From JBPYFK01 sp051984675 (GTDB lineage Bacteria > Actinomycetota > Actinomycetes > Mycobacteriales > Pseudonocardiaceae), in contig JBPYFK010000166.1 of NCBI GenBank assembly GCA_051984675.1, positions 1 through 51,865 on the forward strand: a stretch of DNA of 51,865 nt, read 5' to 3'. The position numbers were made by a program, and so were the translations under genes. Positions 7,777 through 16,439 of this stretch are shown here, piece after piece. How positions within the stretch are numbered: position 1 is the stretch's first letter; each line of letters begins with the position of its first letter. The notes beneath the pieces are model-generated. The model saw nothing but the letters and a program-made list of their open reading frames with translations, was not told the origin of the DNA and did no database searches.

Positions 7777-8463
7777 CTACGACGAGTGGTCGATACTCTG
7801 CGCTGAACGGGTGATCGGGAGGGCTGATCGGTCGGCGGGGTTGCTGCTGGGCGCCGGCGCGCCGAGCGCGGCGACGATCATCGCTACCAGGTTCTCCACG
7901 AACGCGGTATGGGCGAGGAGCAGGTGCGCTGCTTCGTCGAGTTGGCGGGCTCGTTCGGCCAGCGCGGCGGTGAGCATGCCGATCACGATCGCGATCCGCT
8001 CGCGTGCGACGGGCTCGGGAAGCCATTCGAGGCACCGCGCTCGCAGGAGTTCGAGCTGGCACAACAGGGCGGTCCCGCGCAACGGCGAGGGCACCGTGCC
8101 GGTCCGAACACCCGCGTGCCCCGCGATCTGCGCGATGATGCGCAGGAAGTCCCGTCCGTCCGCCGACGCCAGTTCGGCGGCGGTGGGCTCGACGATGGCA
8201 TGGATCACAGCGACCAGGTCCGCGCTGTCGAGATGGTCGAGCGCAGCCCGTCGCTGGGGTTCCATGCGGGCGACGTGCTTGTCACTGATCGCGGCGAGCA
8301 GGCCCTGACGAGACCCGAAGTGGTAATGCACCGCGGAGTCGTTTGCCTGGCCAGCGGCCCGCACGATGTCACGAGTCTGGGCGCTGTTGACGCCGCGTGC
8401 GGCGAACAGCCGCTCCGCGGCGCGGATGAGTTTCTCGCGCGTGCCTGTTGCGTCCCGGGCCAC
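7777..8463 (-). CDS. TetR-family transcriptional regulator
   Basis: The 228-aa protein has an N-terminal TetR HTH (residues about 10-58, with AHYHFGS-type recognition helix sequence SAVHYHFGSRQGL). A helical ligand-binding domain follows. Start GTG 8463 gives the usual short N-arm. It is divergent from a cytochrome P450, and a perfect inverted repeat (8488-8500) lies in the 54-bp gap, so it most likely represses both itself and the P450. Confidence 0.9.
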   Translation of the reverse strand: MARDATGTREKLIRAAERLFAARGVNSAQTRDIVRAAGQANDSAVHYHFGSRQGLLAAISDKHVARMEPQRRAALDHLDSADLVAVIHAIVEPTAAELASADGRDFLRIIAQIAGHAGVRTGTVPSPLRGTALLCQLELLRARCLEWLPEPVARERIAIVIGMLTAALAERARQLDEAAHLLLAHTAFVENLVAMIVAALGAPAPSSNPADRSALPITRSAQSIDHSS

Positions 8464-8487
8464 CTACCCAGCATATTACTAACGGTC

Positions 8488-8500
8488 GTCATTAAATGAC
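8488..8500. promoter_or_regulatory. Putative TetR operator
   Basis: GTCATTAAATGAC is a perfect 6-bp inverted repeat around one central base. It is placed in the 54-bp gap between the divergent TetR and P450 starts. Confidence 0.55.
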
Positions 8501-8517
8501 CTGTCGTGGAGTCTCCG

Positions 8518-9768
8518 ATGACCCAAGCCACCCATGACCACCCCGTGTATGACCCGACCGATCGCGCTGTGCTGCTGGACCCGTACCCCGCCTACCGCTG
8601 GTTGCGCGACAACGACCCGGTGCACCACTCGACCGCGGGGCCAGGCGGGGCTGAGTTCTGGGCGCTGTCGCGCTTCGACGACCTCTGGGAAGCCCTGTTC
8701 GATAGCGAGACGTTCTCCTCGGCGCAAGGGCTCACCTTCGAGAACGAGGTCGAGAGCCTGGGACTGGCGCCGAACCTCGTGATGCTAGACCCGCCTCGCC
8801 ACACCCAGTTACGTGGCTTGGTGCGCAGGGGATTCACCCCGCGCCGGGTCGAGCGGTTGGAAGACCAGATCCGCTCGTTCGTCCGCGAGCGCATTCGCCA
8901 GATGGAGTGCAGGGCCGCGGATGGTGCCACCGTCGACTTCCATCAGGAGTTCGCGTCCCGGCTGCCCACGTTCGTGCTGGGAGCGCTGCTCGGCGTACCG
9001 GAAAGCGACCGGCAACGGTTCGACCCGTGGGTACGGGCGCTGACCGAGCTGCAGGACGCGGGCTTCTCGGCGACGGAGCTGGAAGCCAGGGCGCCCGCGG
9101 TGGCCGAGATGTACGAGTACTTCAGCTCGGCGATCGCGCGCCGGCGTGCGGAGCCCACCGATGACCTGATCGGGGCGCTCGTCACCGCGGAGCTCGACGG
9201 TCAACGGCTGACGGACTGGGAGATTCTCGGGTTCTGCTTCGTGATGGTGGCTGGAGGCAACGACACCACGGGGAATCTCATCTCACATGGCACGATGCTG
9301 CTCGACCGTGACCACGCCCAGCGGGAACGCCTCGTCGCGGACCCGACGCTGATCCCGAACGCGGTGCTGGAGTTCCTGCGGCTGGAGCCTTCCGTGCAGG
9401 GCTTGACGCGCACGACCACACGATCGGTGACCGTTCGCGACGTCGACATCCCGGAAGGCGCCAAGGTCATGATGCTCTTCGCCAGTGGGAACCGGGACGA
9501 GCGGGAGTTCGGGGACGGCGCCGACCGCCTCGACATCACCCGCGAGATCCGCCGCCATCTCGGTTTCTCCACCGGCGCACACCACTGCATCGGCTCGCAC
9601 CTGGCCCGGCTGCAGGCCAGGGTGGCGTTCGAGGAACTTCTCGCCAGGCAGCCCACCATCGGCGTCGACCCCGCGGCCGGACAGCGACTGATGTCGTCGT
9701 TCACCCGGGGCTGGGTGAACCTGCCCGCCACCGGCATCCGGTCATCTGTCCGCAGTGGACACCCGTAG
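8518..9768 (+). CDS. Cytochrome P450
   Basis: The 416-aa protein is a soluble bacterial class I P450. The I-helix oxygen-activation motif AGGNDTT is at 245-251, the ExxR motif lies in EFLRLEPS, and the heme-ligand loop GFSTGAHHCIG contains Cys357. ATG 8518 is preferred over GTG 8506 because GGAG lies 6 nt before it. No ferredoxin or ferredoxin reductase gene is adjacent, so electron partners must be encoded elsewhere. The 3' end overlaps the convergent GH27 gene by 27 bp. The substrate is unknown; divergent TetR control suggests a xenobiotic or secondary-metabolite role. Confidence 0.95.
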   Translation: MTQATHDHPVYDPTDRAVLLDPYPAYRWLRDNDPVHHSTAGPGGAEFWALSRFDDLWEALFDSETFSSAQGLTFENEVESLGLAPNLVMLDPPRHTQLRGLVRRGFTPRRVERLEDQIRSFVRERIRQMECRAADGATVDFHQEFASRLPTFVLGALLGVPESDRQRFDPWVRALTELQDAGFSATELEARAPAVAEMYEYFSSAIARRRAEPTDDLIGALVTAELDGQRLTDWEILGFCFVMVAGGNDTTGNLISHGTMLLDRDHAQRERLVADPTLIPNAVLEFLRLEPSVQGLTRTTTRSVTVRDVDIPEGAKVMMLFASGNRDEREFGDGADRLDITREIRRHLGFSTGAHHCIGSHLARLQARVAFEELLARQPTIGVDPAAGQRLMSSFTRGWVNLPATGIRSSVRSGHP

Positions 9769-11067
9769 CAGCCGCACGCCGTGTGCTGGAACGGGTGAGC
9801 TGAAGTCAGCGCCGTTGACCCATTCCTGCCCCGACCACAGATCACGCGCACGGTATGCCGCGCTGGGGCGCAGGCCCAGCTGGCCGGCAGTCGCCTCGAC
9901 CTCGGCGGGCTGGTCGTCCTGGTTGTAGAGCGCGACCGCGACACTCCCGTCGGCCAGAGGCTTGGCCCACGCCTGCTCAGCCCGGCCCTGGCCCCTGACT
10001 GGGATGCCCTGCCGGCCCAGCGGGTCCTGGTCCACTGCGATGACCTCCCGGTTGAGGAGCACCGCGCGGGTCTCGTCGGACATCGAGGTGACGTCGTGGC
10101 CCGCGATCAGTGGTGCAGCCATCATCGCCCACATCGACAGGTGTGTGCGTTGCTCGGTAGGCGTCAAGCCTGGCATGCCGTTCACGCCGAACACCCCGAC
10201 TTCCAACATGTCCGGGTCATTCCAATGGCCCGGTCCGGCGCGGACCGCCAGCGGCCCGTTCACGTCGATGATGTCGCGCACGCCGTTGGGGTTCTCGTTG
10301 TGATGGCCGGTGCCCCAGACGGCGCCGATGTCCTGCGTGGTGCGCGACATCGTCGCGACGTCGCTGAAATCGTGGATTTCCCCGGGAGAGCCGGGGAAAT
10401 CGCTGTTCGAGTTGATGCTGTAGACCATGGATCGACCGGTCGAGCGCAGCGCGTCACGCATCGTGGCGAAGGCGTGCACTTCTTGCTGCAGCGAGCCAGC
10501 GGGGGAGCACCAGTCATACTTCAGGTAGTCCACGCCCCAGCTCGCGAAGGTGTCGGCGTCTGCCTTTTCGTGGCCGCCACTTCCGGTTCTTCCGGGGTAG
10601 GTGCCGTTGTATTGCCCGCACGTCTGATCGTTGGGGTCCATGTAGATCCCGAATTCCAATCCACGCGCATGGAGGTAATCCCCCAACGCCTTCATGCCGT
10701 GCGGGAAGGTCCGCGGATTCGCCTGAAGATGGCCGGACGGATCGCGCTGTGGATCGAACCAGCAGTCGTCCAGGACGACGTAGTGGTAGCCCGCGTCCCG
10801 CATCCCGGAACGAACGAGCGCGTCAGCGGTGTTGTGGATCTTCTGTTCGTCGACGTCACACCCGAACGTGTTCCAGGCGTCCCAGCCCATCGGGGGCGTG
10901 GGGGCGATCGCTGGTGACGGCGGCGGGCCGGACGCCAGCAGCCCCGGCTGGCTCGGCTTGTCGGTCGCTGCGGCCCAGACCGCGACAAGGCATGTGACCA
11001 GCACTAACGCGCGTAACATCGGCCTCACGCGGGAGGGGGTGCGGCGGCTCAACCTGCGTCCGACCAT
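9742..11067 (-). CDS. Secreted GH27 alpha-galactosidase
   Basis: The 441-aa protein begins with a basic stretch and a hydrophobic segment (about residues 17-34), a Sec-type signal sequence, so it is exported. The GH27 catalytic domain starts at PPMGWDAWNTFGC. The nucleophile Asp185 lies in YLKYDWC, and the acid/base Asp286 lies in GHWNDPDMLEVG. A C-terminal beta-sandwich of about 80 residues completes the family architecture, and no carbohydrate-binding module is present. It should release terminal alpha-galactose from oligosaccharides or galactomannan. ATG 11067 is chosen over GTG 11079 because AGGA sits just upstream. Confidence 0.92.
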   Translation of the reverse strand: MVGRRLSRRTPSRVRPMLRALVLVTCLVAVWAAATDKPSQPGLLASGPPPSPAIAPTPPMGWDAWNTFGCDVDEQKIHNTADALVRSGMRDAGYHYVVLDDCWFDPQRDPSGHLQANPRTFPHGMKALGDYLHARGLEFGIYMDPNDQTCGQYNGTYPGRTGSGGHEKADADTFASWGVDYLKYDWCSPAGSLQQEVHAFATMRDALRSTGRSMVYSINSNSDFPGSPGEIHDFSDVATMSRTTQDIGAVWGTGHHNENPNGVRDIIDVNGPLAVRAGPGHWNDPDMLEVGVFGVNGMPGLTPTEQRTHLSMWAMMAAPLIAGHDVTSMSDETRAVLLNREVIAVDQDPLGRQGIPVRGQGRAEQAWAKPLADGSVAVALYNQDDQPAEVEATAGQLGLRPSAAYRARDLWSGQEWVNGADFSSPVPAHGVRLLRVSTADR

Positions 11068-11141
11068 GGGTTCCTGCACAACGCCCCGACTCTAGCCGCT
11101 TGCGGAGCGGTGGCCCGTGAGCGGGATGCCGGATGCGGTCT

Positions 11142-12053
11142 TCAGGCTCGGCAGGGGAAGGGGCCGCCACAGGCTTGGAGAGCGGCTACTGCTGCCGTGG
11201 CGAGGTCGAAGGATTGTCCGGTGAGTTCCGCCATCGCCACGTGCACGTTCAGGATGGCCCGTTCGGTGGCGTCTTCCCAGCCCTCGAACGAGCCGAGATC
11301 GGCGTCCGCGGCGGCGGTGACGGGGTCCTTCCCCCGTCGAACAGCCGCACGCGCCCCGTCGAAAATCCGCGTCAGGTAGCGCTCCATGTCGTCGAACGCC
11401 CGTGCCGGTTCTCGGCAGACCGGGCCGTGACCGGGAACGACCACCCCGGCGTCGAACCGGCGAAGCCACTCCAACGCTTCGAGCCAGCCACTGACCGACC
11501 CCGAAACCGCCAGTGGCGCGACGCCATGGAAAACCAGATCGCCGGTGAACAGCACACCGTCATCGGCTACCCATGTCACAACATCGCCGCGCGTGTGTGC
11601 TGTTCCCGGGCAGCAGAACGCGGCGACGCCGTCGAGCCGGGCTCCCTCGTCCGGGACGACGTGGCTGGCGAGTCGCAGCTCCTGTGTCCCCCAATCAGGT
11701 TGGGTAAGCACGCCTTCGTAGCGCTCCAGGCCGGTAACCGCGGCTTCTTCCCGGGCCGGCGCGGCGGCCCAGATCGGGACCTCGCGGGGGAGGAGGTGAT
11801 GGCCGTAGGTGTGGTCCCCGTGATGGTGGGTGGACACGCAGGCACCCGGATCGCCGACCAGCCTCCGGGCGGTCGCCAGGAGGTGCCCGGTGCGCCGGTT
11901 TGTGGCACAGGTGTCGACCAGTGTGGCGGACCCGTCCGAACCGGCGACGATCCCCGCGTTGTTGAGGAACCAGCCGCCAGGAAGCTGCAGGTATGCCCAG
12001 GTGCGCTGGCCCAGGCGTTCGGCACTGCCGAGCGCGGCGGTCGTCCCTGCCAT
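11142..12053 (-). CDS. Metallo-beta-lactamase-fold hydrolase
   Basis: The 303-aa protein contains the signature THHHGDHTYG (residues 75-84), which supplies the dinuclear zinc ligands, and the later ligands in GTAHTRGD, TGDLVF and VPGHGP. This is the glyoxalase II-like subgroup; substrates are thioesters, lactones or related esters. No signal peptide is seen. The start at ATG 12053 lies 15 bp from an 11-bp perfect hairpin on its upstream side. Function cannot be narrowed further. Confidence 0.88.
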   Translation of the reverse strand: MAGTTAALGSAERLGQRTWAYLQLPGGWFLNNAGIVAGSDGSATLVDTCATNRRTGHLLATARRLVGDPGACVSTHHHGDHTYGHHLLPREVPIWAAAPAREEAAVTGLERYEGVLTQPDWGTQELRLASHVVPDEGARLDGVAAFCCPGTAHTRGDVVTWVADDGVLFTGDLVFHGVAPLAVSGSVSGWLEALEWLRRFDAGVVVPGHGPVCREPARAFDDMERYLTRIFDGARAAVRRGKDPVTAAADADLGSFEGWEDATERAILNVHVAMAELTGQSFDLATAAVAALQACGGPFPCRA

Positions 12054-12068
12054 GGCCGCGCACGATAC

Positions 12069-12097
12069 CGATCATGGACTGGCCGGGTCCATGATCG
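12069..12097. promoter_or_regulatory. 11-bp perfect hairpin upstream of the MBL gene
   Basis: CGATCATGGAC (12069-12079) and GTCCATGATCG (12087-12097) form a perfect inverted repeat with a 7-nt spacer. It lies 16-44 bp upstream of the MBL ATG on the minus strand, so it is either an operator or a 5'-leader hairpin. Confidence 0.6.
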
Positions 12098-12400
12098 GCG
12101 TGCGGGATTCGGACCGAAAGTCCCGGGCGAGAAGCCGCGGCTGCTTGCACACTCAATGGCGGGAGGTCCGGCCGCGGTTCAGTCGGGGTGTTCCAGCGCC
12201 GCTCCCGGACACGCTGAGGAGGGCTGCTGTCAGCGTGTGGAGATGCGCCGTCGCGACCGTCGGGGGGTTGCGACGGCGCATTAATGTGTACCGGCGGTGG
12301 GGAGCCCGGCCCCGGCATTCGTCCAGGCATCGAAATCCGACGTCCTGGGTACATAAGTGGCACCACAGGCCCACTCGGAACGAGCGAGGGGAGGCCGAGA
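12098..12400. other. 303-bp gene-free region with a 12-bp hairpin
   Basis: No supportable CDS lies here. ATGCGCCGTCGC (12243-12254) and GCGACGGCGCAT (12270-12281) form a perfect 12-bp stem with a 15-nt loop, without a T-tract on either strand. It sits in the divergent region between the MBL hydrolase and hsp20. No HAIR, CIRCE or RheA box was recognised before hsp20. Confidence 0.5.
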
Positions 12401-12889
12401 GTGAAAACGCAAATGCCTTCGTTTCGTGAGGTGCACCCACTCCAGGAACTCAACCGGCTGGCCCACGAAGTGTGGAGCGGGGGTGCCGAACACGCCAAAC
12501 ACACCCCGCTGCTGGACGTCTACCGCAGTACCGATCACTACACGCTGTGGTTCGACCTGCCCGGTGTGGACGTCGAGTCGCTGGAGCTGACGGTGGAGAA
12601 CGGCGCTGTCGTCATGCACGCCGAACGTCGCCGAGAGGCCGTCGAGGAGGCCACCGACCCCGACGCGCCCAGCGGTTTCCTGCTCCGCGAGCGCACGTCC
12701 GGCAAGCTGGCCCGGCACGTCGTCCTGGGAGAGGGTCTGGATTACGAGCGGGTCACGGCCGACTACTCCGACGGTGTGCTGCGGGTGACCGTGCCGCTGT
12801 CCGAGCACAGCACCACCCGCCGGGTCACCGTCCGGCACGGCGGCGAGGAGGCGTCGGGCGAGGACACCGGTTACGCGGGAGTGAGCTGA
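12401..12889 (+). CDS. Hsp20/alpha-crystallin small heat shock protein
   Basis: The 162-aa protein has an N-terminal arm and an alpha-crystallin domain: YTLWFDLPGVDVESLELTVE starts the domain and GVLRVTVPL is the conserved A-x-x-x-n-GVL motif near residues 128-136. It should be an ATP-independent holdase forming oligomers in the cytoplasm. Start GTG 12401 has GGGAGG 6 nt upstream. The upstream region carries a strong hairpin that could act as an RNA thermometer or terminator; that is inference. Confidence 0.93.
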   Translation: MKTQMPSFREVHPLQELNRLAHEVWSGGAEHAKHTPLLDVYRSTDHYTLWFDLPGVDVESLELTVENGAVVMHAERRREAVEEATDPDAPSGFLLRERTSGKLARHVVLGEGLDYERVTADYSDGVLRVTVPLSEHSTTRRVTVRHGGEEASGEDTGYAGVS

Positions 12890-12924
12890 ACCTGGGACCA
12901 GGCTGGTGCCGGCGTGAAATGGGC

Positions 12925-13158
12925 CTACGGGTGGTAGCCGAGCAGCCGCAGCAGGTTGTGTAGGTCGAACACGCCGGTGAGTTCGCCTATGACCACGCCG
13001 CTGGCTGCTATGCCGGCGATCGCGGCAACCGTGATCGTGCTCCACAGGATCAGGTAGCCGATGGCCTTCGCGGTCAGGAACCACCAGGAGTCCGACGTCG
13101 CACGCCAACGCCCCTCGTGGTGGCTGACATGCGGTGTTCGCATATGCGGTGTTCGCAT
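12925..13158 (-). CDS. 77-aa small membrane protein with a duplicated start
   Basis: The protein has a short hydrophilic N-terminus, one strong transmembrane segment (about residues 33-57) and an amphipathic C-terminus. It matches no family I recognise. ATG 13158 is preceded by GGAGAG at 5 nt. The first ten residues are MRTPHMRTPH because a 15-bp unit holding the start codon is duplicated exactly. It converges with hsp20, with 35 bp between stops. Confidence 0.6.
   Translation of the reverse strand: MRTPHMRTPHVSHHEGRWRATSDSWWFLTAKAIGYLILWSTITVAAIAGIAASGVVIGELTGVFDLHNLLRLLGYHP
13129..13158 (-). repeat. 15-bp perfect tandem duplication containing the start codon
   Basis: ATGCGGTGTTCGCAT (plus-strand reading) occurs twice in direct tandem at 13129-13143 and 13144-13158. 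On the coding strand each copy starts ATGCGAACACCGCAT, so the gene has two identical in-frame start codons. Confidence 0.95.
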
Positions 13159-13268
13159 CGCACTCTCCACCCAGTACGCGCCAGTGCGGCGCGGTTCGCA
13201 TTGCGGGGCGCTCAGACAGCTCGCCGACATCGTCAGTCCCGGCAGCACCCGCTACGGGGGCAGATCTG

Positions 13269-13300
13269 CCCGGAGATCAACACCCCGAAAGATCTCCGGG
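13269..13300. terminator. 10-bp perfect hairpin in the 13.16-13.52 kb gap
   Basis: CCCGGAGATC (13269-13278) pairs with GATCTCCGGG (13291-13300) across a 12-nt loop, with no T-tract. The rest of the 365-bp gap shows no convincing gene. It could be a leader hairpin for either divergent gene or a terminator. Confidence 0.45.
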
Positions 13301-13523
13301 ACTCGTAGCGGTGCCGGGAGCGCCCCGCGCGTCGGGCCGATCCGGTCGAGTGTCTGAGCGCTACTTCCCGGGGTATCGAACCGGTCGCGTTCCCGCAGCA
13401 CGGACGTCACCCACTCGGGTACCCGCACGCCCGCGCACCGACCGGAGGCGGCCATGACCGGTGTTGTGACACGCGGGCAGGTTAGCGGCGGCTGGGGCCT
13501 TCTCCCGCGTAACGTCGTTCACC

Positions 13524-14183
13524 GTGAGCAGGAAGACCGCGCACCTCAGCGAAGACATGCACCATTACGTCCTGGCCCACAGCGCTCCGGTGACCGAGCT
13601 TGAGCGGGAACTGATCGACGAGACCCAGCGGCTGCTGCCGGACTGGGCGGATATGCAGATCTCCCCGGAGCAAGCGGCGTTCACCAGGCTGCTCACGAAG
13701 GCTCTTGGCACCCGATTCGCGGTGGAGGTGGGCACGTTCACCGGGTTCTCGGCGCTTGCCATCGCCCGGGGACTGGCCGAGGGCGGGCGGTTGCTCTGCC
13801 TGGACGTCAGCGAGGAGTACACGTCCGTCGCTCGCCGCTACTGGGAACGCGCCGGGGTCGCGGATCGGGTCGAGCTGCGGCTGGGGCCGGCGCTGGAGTC
13901 CCTGCGTGCCCTCCCCGCCGAACCCGCGATCGATCTCGTGTTCATCGATGCGGACAAGACCGAGTACGTCGACTACTGGGAAGAGCTGGTGCCACGGATG
14001 CGCCCGGGCGGCATACTGCTCGTCGACAACGTCTTCCAAGACGGCCGGGTGCTCGATACCAGCGACGACAGCCCCGGGGTCATGGCCATTCGACGGTTCA
14101 ACGAGCACGTGGCGCACGACAACCGGGTGGAAGCGGTGGTCCTGCCCATCAGTGACGGCTTGACGTTCGCCCGTCGGCGGTGA
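13524..14183 (+). CDS. SAM-dependent O-methyltransferase (CCoAOMT-like)
   Basis: The 219-aa protein has the family 3 methyltransferase fold: VEVGTFTGFSALAIA (SAM motif I), LDVSEEYTSVARRYW, and VFIDADKTEY plus LLVDNV, which place the metal-binding Asp residues. It probably methylates a catechol-like hydroxyl using Mg2+. Start GTG 13524 lacks a Shine-Dalgarno sequence, although a short frame starting at ATG 13454 with an excellent GGAGG overlaps it. Orphan location; physiological substrate unknown. Confidence 0.9.
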   Translation: MSRKTAHLSEDMHHYVLAHSAPVTELERELIDETQRLLPDWADMQISPEQAAFTRLLTKALGTRFAVEVGTFTGFSALAIARGLAEGGRLLCLDVSEEYTSVARRYWERAGVADRVELRLGPALESLRALPAEPAIDLVFIDADKTEYVDYWEELVPRMRPGGILLVDNVFQDGRVLDTSDDSPGVMAIRRFNEHVAHDNRVEAVVLPISDGLTFARRR

Positions 14184-14372
14184 CCCCCGGTCGGCTGCAT
14201 CGGACTGCCGCGAACGACCGCGTGCGGTGCAATACCGCCGTAAGTCGGTGCTGCGTGGAACTCGGGTTGGTGTCCGGTTGCGGCGTCCCCGGCTAGCTTC
14301 ACTGATCACGACGGGGTGCGGCTCACACCGCCGAGCTCACGTGCCCCTGGACGCGCATCGGGAGGACCCGCC

Positions 14373-15968
14373 TTGAAACGCTCCACAGCCCTCGGGCTGA
14401 CCGCCGTGGTCGTCGCTACCAGCGCGGCTACCGCGGGCACCGCAGCGATGGCTACCGCCGCGACGCGGTCCCCGGCAGCCCACAGCGCCCCGCTTCAGGC
14501 CGCGCCGCCCCATCCCGGCACGCTCACGTTCGGGCCGTGTCCTGACGACATCCGCAAGCAGAACCCGCAGATGCAGTGCGCGCCGCTGGACGTCCCGCTG
14601 GATTACGGCAACCCGCGCGGGGAGAAGCTGCGGATGACGGTGTCGAAGCTGCCGGCGCGCAAACCCGACCAGCGGCACGGGTCACTGCTGATGAACCCCG
14701 GCGGTCCCGGCGGTCAGGGCATCGAGTTCGCCGGGTCGATGGTCAAGGCGCTTCCTCCTGAAATCCTCGACACCTACGACCTGATCGGGTTCGACACCCG
14801 CAACACCGTGCACAGCACGCCGATCAGTTGCGAGAACCCGGCGGACTACTGGAAGGACCCGCTGCCCGACCCGAACGCACCGGCGGCCCGGGACTTCCTC
14901 TGGAAGCGCGCCGAGCAGTACGCCGACGGGTGCCAGCAGCACGCCGGGAAGTTCCTGCCGTTTCTGACCTCGGTGAACAACGCCCGGGACATGGACCAGA
15001 TCCGGGTCGCCCTGGGCGAGGACAAGATCAGCTACCTGGGCTACTCCTACGGCACCTACCTCGGCGCCAACTTCGTCCAGCTGTTCCCGCAGCGGGTCGA
15101 CCGGATGATCCTGGACAGCTCTGTTGACCCGGACCGCAGGGACGTCTGGTACCGGGACAACCTCGGCCAGGACGTCCCCGCACAACGGCGGCTGGGCCAG
15201 TTCTTCGACTGGGCCGCCAAGTACGACGACGTCTTTCACCTGGGAACCAAGGGAGACCAGGTGCGGGCCGCCTACGACGCCACGATGAACGACCTGCGCG
15301 GCCACGCGCACGGCAAGCTCGGTCCCTACGAGCTGACCGACGTGACCTTCACCGCCCTCTACGGCGAGAAGTCGTGGGTGCCGCTGGCGCAGGCCCTCGG
15401 CGACTTCCGCACCCACAACGACGACCGCAAGCTCGTCGGCATGGTCACCCCGCAGGACCAGGACTCCGAGAACGAGAACGCGATCTACAACGCGGTGGAG
15501 TGCGCGGACACCGCGTGGCCACGCGACCACGCCCAGTGGGAGGCCGATTCCCGCAGGTTGGAGGGCCGGGCTCCGATGGCTGCGTGGTTCAACAGCTGGG
15601 GCGTCGCGCCGTGCGCGGGCTGGAAGGGGCCGCACCAGCAGCCGCTGCGCATCAACGGGATGGGCGCGCCACGGATATTGATGTTCAATTCGGTCTACGA
15701 TGTTGCTACCCCCTACGCGGGAGCACTGATCATGCATCGCTCACTGCCCAGCTCGGTCCTGGTCACCGAGCGGGACGCGGGCAAGCATGGAGTGTTCGCG
15801 AACACTGGCCTGGCCAAGAACGAGGCGGCCAACAAGATCGGGACGGACTACCTGGTCCGCGGCGACCTGCCGGAGGGCGACACCAGCATCCCCGGACACC
15901 CCCTTCCAGACCCGAGGAATCCGCAGAGCGTCGCAGCGGCCGCGCAAGAGTCGTCGACCTCACCCTGA
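14373..15968 (+). CDS. Secreted alpha/beta-hydrolase, tripeptidyl aminopeptidase type
   Basis: The 531-aa protein starts with a signal peptide (basic KR, then a hydrophobic segment to about residue 30 with an AxA-rich cleavage zone). It then has an alpha/beta-hydrolase domain with oxyanion segment LLMNPGGPGGQG, nucleophile Ser225 in GYSYGT and the C-terminal TAP-like domain; His in KHGVF completes the triad. Tap/SlpD-type proteases remove N-terminal tripeptides from secreted proteins. TTG 14373 is chosen for GGAGG 7 nt upstream. A textbook terminator follows. Confidence 0.9.
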   Translation: MKRSTALGLTAVVVATSAATAGTAAMATAATRSPAAHSAPLQAAPPHPGTLTFGPCPDDIRKQNPQMQCAPLDVPLDYGNPRGEKLRMTVSKLPARKPDQRHGSLLMNPGGPGGQGIEFAGSMVKALPPEILDTYDLIGFDTRNTVHSTPISCENPADYWKDPLPDPNAPAARDFLWKRAEQYADGCQQHAGKFLPFLTSVNNARDMDQIRVALGEDKISYLGYSYGTYLGANFVQLFPQRVDRMILDSSVDPDRRDVWYRDNLGQDVPAQRRLGQFFDWAAKYDDVFHLGTKGDQVRAAYDATMNDLRGHAHGKLGPYELTDVTFTALYGEKSWVPLAQALGDFRTHNDDRKLVGMVTPQDQDSENENAIYNAVECADTAWPRDHAQWEADSRRLEGRAPMAAWFNSWGVAPCAGWKGPHQQPLRINGMGAPRILMFNSVYDVATPYAGALIMHRSLPSSVLVTERDAGKHGVFANTGLAKNEAANKIGTDYLVRGDLPEGDTSIPGHPLPDPRNPQSVAAAAQESSTSP

Positions 15969-15982
15969 CGGGTGCAACGAGG

Positions 15983-16026
15983 GGCCACCTTCCTCCCGAT
16001 ACACAAGAGGAAGGTGGCCTTTTCTT
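15983..16026 (+). terminator. Rho-independent terminator after the aminopeptidase
   Basis: A 13-bp perfect stem (GGCCACCTTCCTC at 15983-15995, GAGGAAGGTGGCC at 16007-16019) is followed by TTTTCTTC. Confidence 0.92.
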
Positions 16027-16116
16027 CGTGCCTCAGCGGTTGGAGGCTTGAAGTAGGCGGTGTAGTGGCCCTGCCGGGGCGGGTAGTCGGGGGTCGGCTA
16101 GTTGGCGGAGGTGCCC

Positions 16117-16431
16117 ATGCTGCGCAGACAAGAACGCCGTGCGTTGGACGAGATCGAGAAGCGACTGTCGGCCGACGACCCTGACTTCGTGCGGGATTTC
16201 GACGTGGCGTGCGGGCGAGCGCCGGAGGCGGACAGCCAGGAGGCACCTCCGCAGGAGCGTGAGCGGCCGTCCAGGACGTCCAGGCCCGAGCCCGGGACGG
16301 TGCTCATCGCGAGCGTGGGCACCATCGCGGTGCTGTGCGTGTTCCTCGGGGAGGGTGGGAGCGCGCTGCTCACGGGAGCGTTGGCAGGAGTGCTGTACGC
16401 GTTCCGCAAGTGGGAGTTTCGAGCCCTGTGA
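16117..16431 (+). CDS. DUF3040-type small membrane protein
   Basis: The 104-aa protein starts with MLRRQERRALDEIEKRLS and an acidic DDPDFVRDF segment, the DUF3040 N-terminal signature. A proline/glutamate-rich linker and two closely spaced hydrophobic segments (about residues 61-76 and 82-96) follow. DUF3040 proteins are actinobacterial and of unknown function. ATG 16117 follows GGAGG by 7 nt. The 3' end overlaps the decayed frame of a universal stress protein remnant on the other strand. Confidence 0.8.
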   Translation: MLRRQERRALDEIEKRLSADDPDFVRDFDVACGRAPEADSQEAPPQERERPSRTSRPEPGTVLIASVGTIAVLCVFLGEGGSALLTGALAGVLYAFRKWEFRAL

Positions 16432-16439
16432 AGTAGGTG

